From positions 4,960,001 through 5,024,000 of the forward strand of contig NZ_CP094974.1 in assembly GCF_022869805.1 (NCBI RefSeq): a DNA stretch of 64,000 bases. Direction: 5' to 3'. Numbering within the stretch: position 1 is the first letter of the stretch; each line of letters opens with the position of its first letter. The stretch comes from Halosolutus halophilus (GTDB lineage Archaea > Halobacteriota > Halobacteria > Halobacteriales > Natrialbaceae). The notes beneath the pieces are model-generated. The model was not told the DNA's origin. It saw only the letters and a list, made by a program, of their open reading frames with translations, and made no database searches. This document shows positions 60,661 through 64,000 of the stretch, in pieces. The translations under genes and the position numbers were made by a program.

Positions 60661-60977
60661 AGACACACCCAACTCATTTCATCCCCTTGAATGTTGTCGC
60701 GTTCCGAGGTGATCTGTATAAAAATCTTTCGGTGTCTGACTCGCTCACTTCGGACACGGTTGTTCCTCCACCCCGGCAGTCCGGACCCCGCCCTGTCGAG
60801 CGAACTCGACGCAGAACTCGTCCGAGGGCTCGAGGAAGCGGCCACGAAACGATGGCCCATTCGGCGGTGGTCGGACGGTTCCACACAGATTTCTGGCGAG
60901 TAGCGATCGATCCGTCTCGCCCTCGGAACGTGCGACGGGGTACAATCGAGCGTCTATCGTCGTCGCGCCGGATCCGG
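60661..60977. other. Intergenic region, 317 bases
   Basis: Contains the A/T block TATAAAAATCTTTC near 60717. Short frames on both strands show no protein family. No RNA gene recognised. Confidence 0.4.
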
Positions 60978-61754
60978 TTACAGTTCCGTCGCGGCCGCGA
61001 GCGCGATGTCGATCGCGCGACCGACGTTGTTCTTCGCCTTCTCCGGGAGTTCGTCGTCCTCGGTGTCGGTGCCCTTCTGGGTGCCCTCGACGAGGTTGCC
61101 GTCGGCGGTACAGATCGCGCCGGCGCGAAGCCCCTTCCGCCGGGCCAGCGAGAAGACGGCGGCGGCTTCCATCTCGACCGACAGGAGCCCCGCGGCCTCC
61201 CAGTCGTCGACGTAGGACTCGGTTTCGGCGTAGTAGGCGTCGTCCGAGGCGATCGGGCCGACGTGGACTCGGCCCGCGGCTTCGCCGCTCGCCCCATCCG
61301 CGGCCTGAGCGGCCGCGCGCTCCTCGTGCGCTTCGGCGGAGTCGACGAGCGCCGACAGCACGTCGTAGTCCGGCACGGCGGGGTACTCGACCGCTTCGTA
61401 CCGCTTCGAGGTCCCCTCGTTCTTCGCGGCCCCGGTCGCGACGATCATGTCGCCGATCTCGATCTCCGACTGGAGGGCCCCGGTCGTCCCGACGCGGATG
61501 AACGTCTCGACCCCGACGTTCGCCAGTTCCTCGATCGCGATCGCTGCCGACGGACAGCCGATGCCCGTCGAACAGATCGTCAGCTCCCGCCCCTCGTAGG
61601 TCGCGTTGACGACCTTGTACTCGCGGTTCTGGGCGATCGTCTCGGCCCGGTCACAGTGGTCGGCGATCCGATCGACGCGTCCGGGGTCCCCCGGAATGAG
61701 GGCGATGTCTGCGACGTCCCCGTCGTCGACCAGCAGGTGTGGTTGGGTTGCCAT
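60978..61754 (-). CDS. Nucleoside phosphorylase (uridine/purine nucleoside phosphorylase family)
   Basis: A 258-residue PNP_UDP_1 enzyme that splits nucleosides with phosphate into base and ribose 1-phosphate. The phosphate-binding PGDPGRVDRIADHC lies near residue 21, ICSTGIGCPSAAIAIEEL and FIRVGTTGAL bind ribose phosphate, and SVEMEAAAVFSLARRKG contains the substrate-binding Glu-Met-Glu. The start at ATG 61754 removes 58 upstream residues of non-homologous frame. The PfkB kinase 650 bases upstream may use its product. Confidence 0.92.
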   Translation of the reverse strand: MATQPHLLVDDGDVADIALIPGDPGRVDRIADHCDRAETIAQNREYKVVNATYEGRELTICSTGIGCPSAAIAIEELANVGVETFIRVGTTGALQSEIEIGDMIVATGAAKNEGTSKRYEAVEYPAVPDYDVLSALVDSAEAHEERAAAQAADGASGEAAGRVHVGPIASDDAYYAETESYVDDWEAAGLLSVEMEAAAVFSLARRKGLRAGAICTADGNLVEGTQKGTDTEDDELPEKAKNNVGRAIDIALAAATEL

Positions 61755-61962
61755 ACCCCCGCGTTCCGCCGGGGACGAGAAAAAAGATTCTACTGTCGGA
61801 CGACGGTCGGAGAACGTTCGATCGCGTCTCGCGGATCGTCGGCGGCGACGATCGTTCGAGTGCGATCGGCGTGTACGTCGCGTCGTCCGACGGTATCGAC
61901 GGGCCCTGACCGTCCGCGCTGTCGGCACTTTCCTTTACCTGGAACCGTCTCCCCCGCCGTCG

Positions 61963-62265
61963 TCAGTCCGCCGACCTCACCTCGACGCGCTCGGGCGTAA
62001 TCGTCATCACCAGTCCATCGGCGTCGAACTCGACCGATCCGTTCGACCGAGTGGTCCCGTTGCAGGTGTCGGCGAAGAGGGCGTCGAGCGCTTCCGGGTC
62101 GACGTAATCGTAGAGCCGCGTACTGGCGGTCGTGACGTCTTCGTCGTGGTAGCGTGCCAGCGCCGTCGCAGCGGCGATACTCAGCGGTTCGTCTGGACTC
62201 GGCTCGTAGCGGATGCGACGACCGAGTTCGCATCCGTGGGACTTGCTTCTCCTTCGTTCCGTCAT
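61963..62265 (-). CDS. HalOD1 output domain protein
   Basis: A 100-residue protein that is almost entirely the haloarchaeal output domain HalOD1: SPDEPLSIAAATALARYHDEDVTT, LYDYVDPEALDALFAD, GSVEFDADGLVMTITPERVEV. Such domains occur alone or behind response regulators and are thought to pass signals; mechanism unknown. Lies between the phosphorylase and PfkB genes, all three on the same strand. Confidence 0.88.
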   Translation of the reverse strand: MTERRRSKSHGCELGRRIRYEPSPDEPLSIAAATALARYHDEDVTTASTRLYDYVDPEALDALFADTCNGTTRSNGSVEFDADGLVMTITPERVEVRSAD

Positions 62266-62401
62266 GTCTCTCCGTCACGTCTCCGTGACGTTCTGTTCGT
62301 GTGACCAACGGCGCCGGTGATATAAGTATCGTCAGACAGCACCCCCTGAGAACCTCCGGACGGCGTCGGAATCACCCGGTCCGACTTCGGAACCGACCCC
62401 T

Positions 62402-63301
62402 TCAAAACCGATCGGCGAGAAACGCCTCGATCTCCGACCGCGTCGGCGCGCTGCGAGCCCCCTCCCGTGCTGCGGTGAGCGCCCCGCAGGCGTTCGCGAA
62501 CTCGAGCGCCCGCTCGACATCGGCGTCGCCGCGTCGAAGGTCTTCCGCCAGCGTGGACGCGATGAACCCCGCGGCGAAGGCGTCGCCTGCCCCGGTCGTA
62601 TCGAGGGGATCGACGTCGAACCCCGGATGCGCGTACGAGCCGTTCGGCGTGTGTACCTCCGCGCCGTCACCGCCGGACTTGACGACGACGATCCGATCGC
62701 TGAAGTCAGACCCGACGTACTCGTCCTCGAGCATCGCCTCGGCCTCGCGACCGTTCGCGAAGACGACGTCGGCCGCCGCGAGCGCCTCGCCGTAGTCGCG
62801 ATCGCCGAGTCGACGTCCGGGATCGAAGCTGACGGTAACCCCGGCCTCGCGTGCAGTCCGGGCGATCGCGGCGGCGGTGTCGGGCCGCTGTCCGGTGAGG
62901 TGGACGTGGCGGGCCGATCGGACGCGATCCCGATCGAGATCCGCGGGGGTGACCGCTTCGTTGACGCCGTCGTTTCCCAGCACGGCGACCTCGCCGCCGT
63001 CGTCGACCAGCAGGTACTTGACGGCCGTCGGGGCGCCCTCGACGACCCGGACTCCGTCGAGTGAGACGCCCGCGTCCTCGAGTTCGCGTCGCGCCAGCAG
63101 TCCGTTGTCGTCGTCGCCGACGCTGCCGATCAGCCCGGTATCGACGGCGAGTCCCGCGAGGGCGGCCGCGACGTTCGCGGCGCTGCCGCCGCCGGACTGG
63201 TGCTGTGAGCGGATCGCGGACTCGCCGTCGGCGACCGGGAGCCTGTCGACGCGTAGCGTCACGTCCCAGTTGACGTGACCGGCAGTGAGCACGGAGACCA
63301 T
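62402..63301 (-). CDS. PfkB family carbohydrate kinase
   Basis: A 299-residue ribokinase-fold kinase. Signature 1 is GGGSAANVAAALAGLAVDTGLIGSVGDDDNG (near residues 37-67), signature 2 the anion hole and catalytic Asp in DTTGAGDAFAAGF (near 235-247). With a nucleoside phosphorylase nearby, ribose-1-phosphate kinase of the haloarchaeal non-carboxylating pentose bisphosphate pathway is an attractive but unproven assignment. Ribokinase or a 2-keto-3-deoxygluconate kinase are alternatives. Confidence 0.88.
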   Translation of the reverse strand: MVSVLTAGHVNWDVTLRVDRLPVADGESAIRSQHQSGGGSAANVAAALAGLAVDTGLIGSVGDDDNGLLARRELEDAGVSLDGVRVVEGAPTAVKYLLVDDGGEVAVLGNDGVNEAVTPADLDRDRVRSARHVHLTGQRPDTAAAIARTAREAGVTVSFDPGRRLGDRDYGEALAAADVVFANGREAEAMLEDEYVGSDFSDRIVVVKSGGDGAEVHTPNGSYAHPGFDVDPLDTTGAGDAFAAGFIASTLAEDLRRGDADVERALEFANACGALTAAREGARSAPTRSEIEAFLADRF

Positions 63302-63340
63302 ATCGATACTATCGGGACGACGGCCTCCGACGGGAAAAGT

Positions 63341-64000
63341 CTAGCCGAGGGTGAACAGCAAGACGTTGTGCACGCCCGGTCCGAGCCCCACTGCGGCGAC
63401 CAGTCCGAGGATCGTCCGCGCCTGTCGGGGAGCCTCCTGGACGTACTCCTTGAACAGCCCGAGGATCAGGAGCGCCAGCGCCACTTTCACGAGGACGAAC
63501 AGCCAGCCGCTGCCGATGTACTCGGCCGTCGGGAGGTTACTGCCGACCTCGAGGATCAGCAGGGACAGCGGAACGTTCTCGCTGACGCCGAGTACGTCGT
63601 AACCGATCGCGGTCGAGACGCCGTCCAGCGTGTGACTGAAGACGACGAGCACGCCGGTGATGCTCGTGACGGCGGCGACCTCGGTGAACCAGAGGCTGAG
63701 CGCGAGCCACGCGATCGCCGTGACGAGTCCGGCGACGACGACCCCGATGACGGGCCAGAAGGGGTCGAGCGCCCCCTCGCCCGACCGGCTGACGATGGCG
63801 AACGTCGCGAACGCGACGAAAAACGCCGTTCCGGTGATGCCGACGAATTGGGAGACCGACGACTGGAGGCCGGCAGCGTAGAGGAACACCCCGAGCAGCC
63901 AGATCCCGCCCGCGAGGGTGGCCGTCACGAGGTAGACGCTCGGCGTGGTAAACAGGACTGCGATCCCGTCCGGGTACACCCCGATCTGGTAGAGCACGTG
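63341..64000 (-). CDS. DUF63 family integral membrane protein (N-terminus outside window)
   Basis: At least 220 residues with seven or so helices. The visible sequence has GVLVVFSHTLDGVSTAIGYDVLGVSE, PTAEYIGSGWLFVLVKVALALLI and a GLGPGVHNVLLFTLG end, which match archaeal DUF63 proteins (usually close to 290 residues), so about 70 residues are missing at the edge. The ATG at 63997 is inside the open frame. Function of the family is unknown. Confidence 0.83.
   Translation of the reverse strand, partial: HVLYQIGVYPDGIAVLFTTPSVYLVTATLAGGIWLLGVFLYAAGLQSSVSQFVGITGTAFFVAFATFAIVSRSGEGALDPFWPVIGVVVAGLVTAIAWLALSLWFTEVAAVTSITGVLVVFSHTLDGVSTAIGYDVLGVSENVPLSLLILEVGSNLPTAEYIGSGWLFVLVKVALALLILGLFKEYVQEAPRQARTILGLVAAVGLGPGVHNVLLFTLG

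Noticed and set aside
1-64000. Riboswitches, rRNA, CRISPR arrays, insertion sequences and replication origins
   Set aside because: None was recognised by eye: no Orc1/Cdc6 gene, no transposase, no rRNA core sequences and no typical riboswitch leader.

Overview
The window comes from a halophilic archaeon (class Halobacteria). The DNA is GC-rich with G/C-ending codons, the proteins are acidic, many genes appear leaderless with a TATA-like box about 25-30 bases upstream of the start codon, and there are lineage markers: HMG-CoA reductase for isoprenoid lipids, halocyanin, ba3-type oxidases, HalOD1, bacterio-opsin-activator HTH, amphi-Trp and PRC-barrel proteins. The species cannot be named from sequence alone. 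Nearly all of it is chromosomal housekeeping. I see no transposase, integrase, CRISPR array or rRNA.

Layout. 1-1546: end of an enoyl-CoA hydratase gene, a conserved hypothetical gene and tRNA-Thr(GGU). 1692-7989: a patchy accessory stretch with an orphan E2-type acyltransferase, a TauE/SafE permease, an NDH-2-like flavoprotein, a halocyanin and four gene fragments (BBE oxidase, multicopper oxidase, membrane protein, cystathionine gamma-synthase). 8015-16668: P450 with a divergent Bat-type regulator, a methyltransferase, a PRC-barrel protein, a very large Eco57I-type DNA methylase and a CDGSH protein. 16696-23341: a CcoI/FixI-like copper P-ATPase and SafE maturation unit, divergent from a cbaDBAE ba3 oxidase operon. 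23466-34730: amidohydrolase, hmgA, cupin, CoA-transferase, regulators and isocitrate dehydrogenase. 35069-42949: asparaginase, map, HIT, sirtuin, small zinc proteins, redox proteins and a frameshifted Tat lipoprotein. 43124-47586: the tRNA methylthiotransferase MtaB and a second, inverted cbaDBAE operon. 48062-55137: HtpX protease, DUF4129, DUF7269-like, DUF58 and DUF7519-like genes with a convergent MoxR ATPase. 55243-64000: membrane proteins, an AI-2E family exporter, DUF547, amphi-Trp and HNH-like proteins, and a nucleoside phosphorylase with a PfkB kinase.

How the genes work together. The two ba3 oxidase operons plus the copper ATPase, SafE and halocyanin form a copper-respiratory theme. 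The two operons lie about 24 kb apart in opposite orientation. They share patches that are nearly identical even at synonymous positions, set in more diverged sequence, which suggests gene conversion. The nucleoside phosphorylase and PfkB kinase fit the haloarchaeal pentose bisphosphate route from nucleosides. The M48/DUF4129/DUF58/MoxR block resembles an envelope-quality-control or surface-assembly module of unknown substrate.

Most starts were chosen from leaderless promoter geometry, Shine-Dalgarno motifs or alignment of paralogues inside the window. DUF family numbers are given from memory and should be read as family-resemblance labels.
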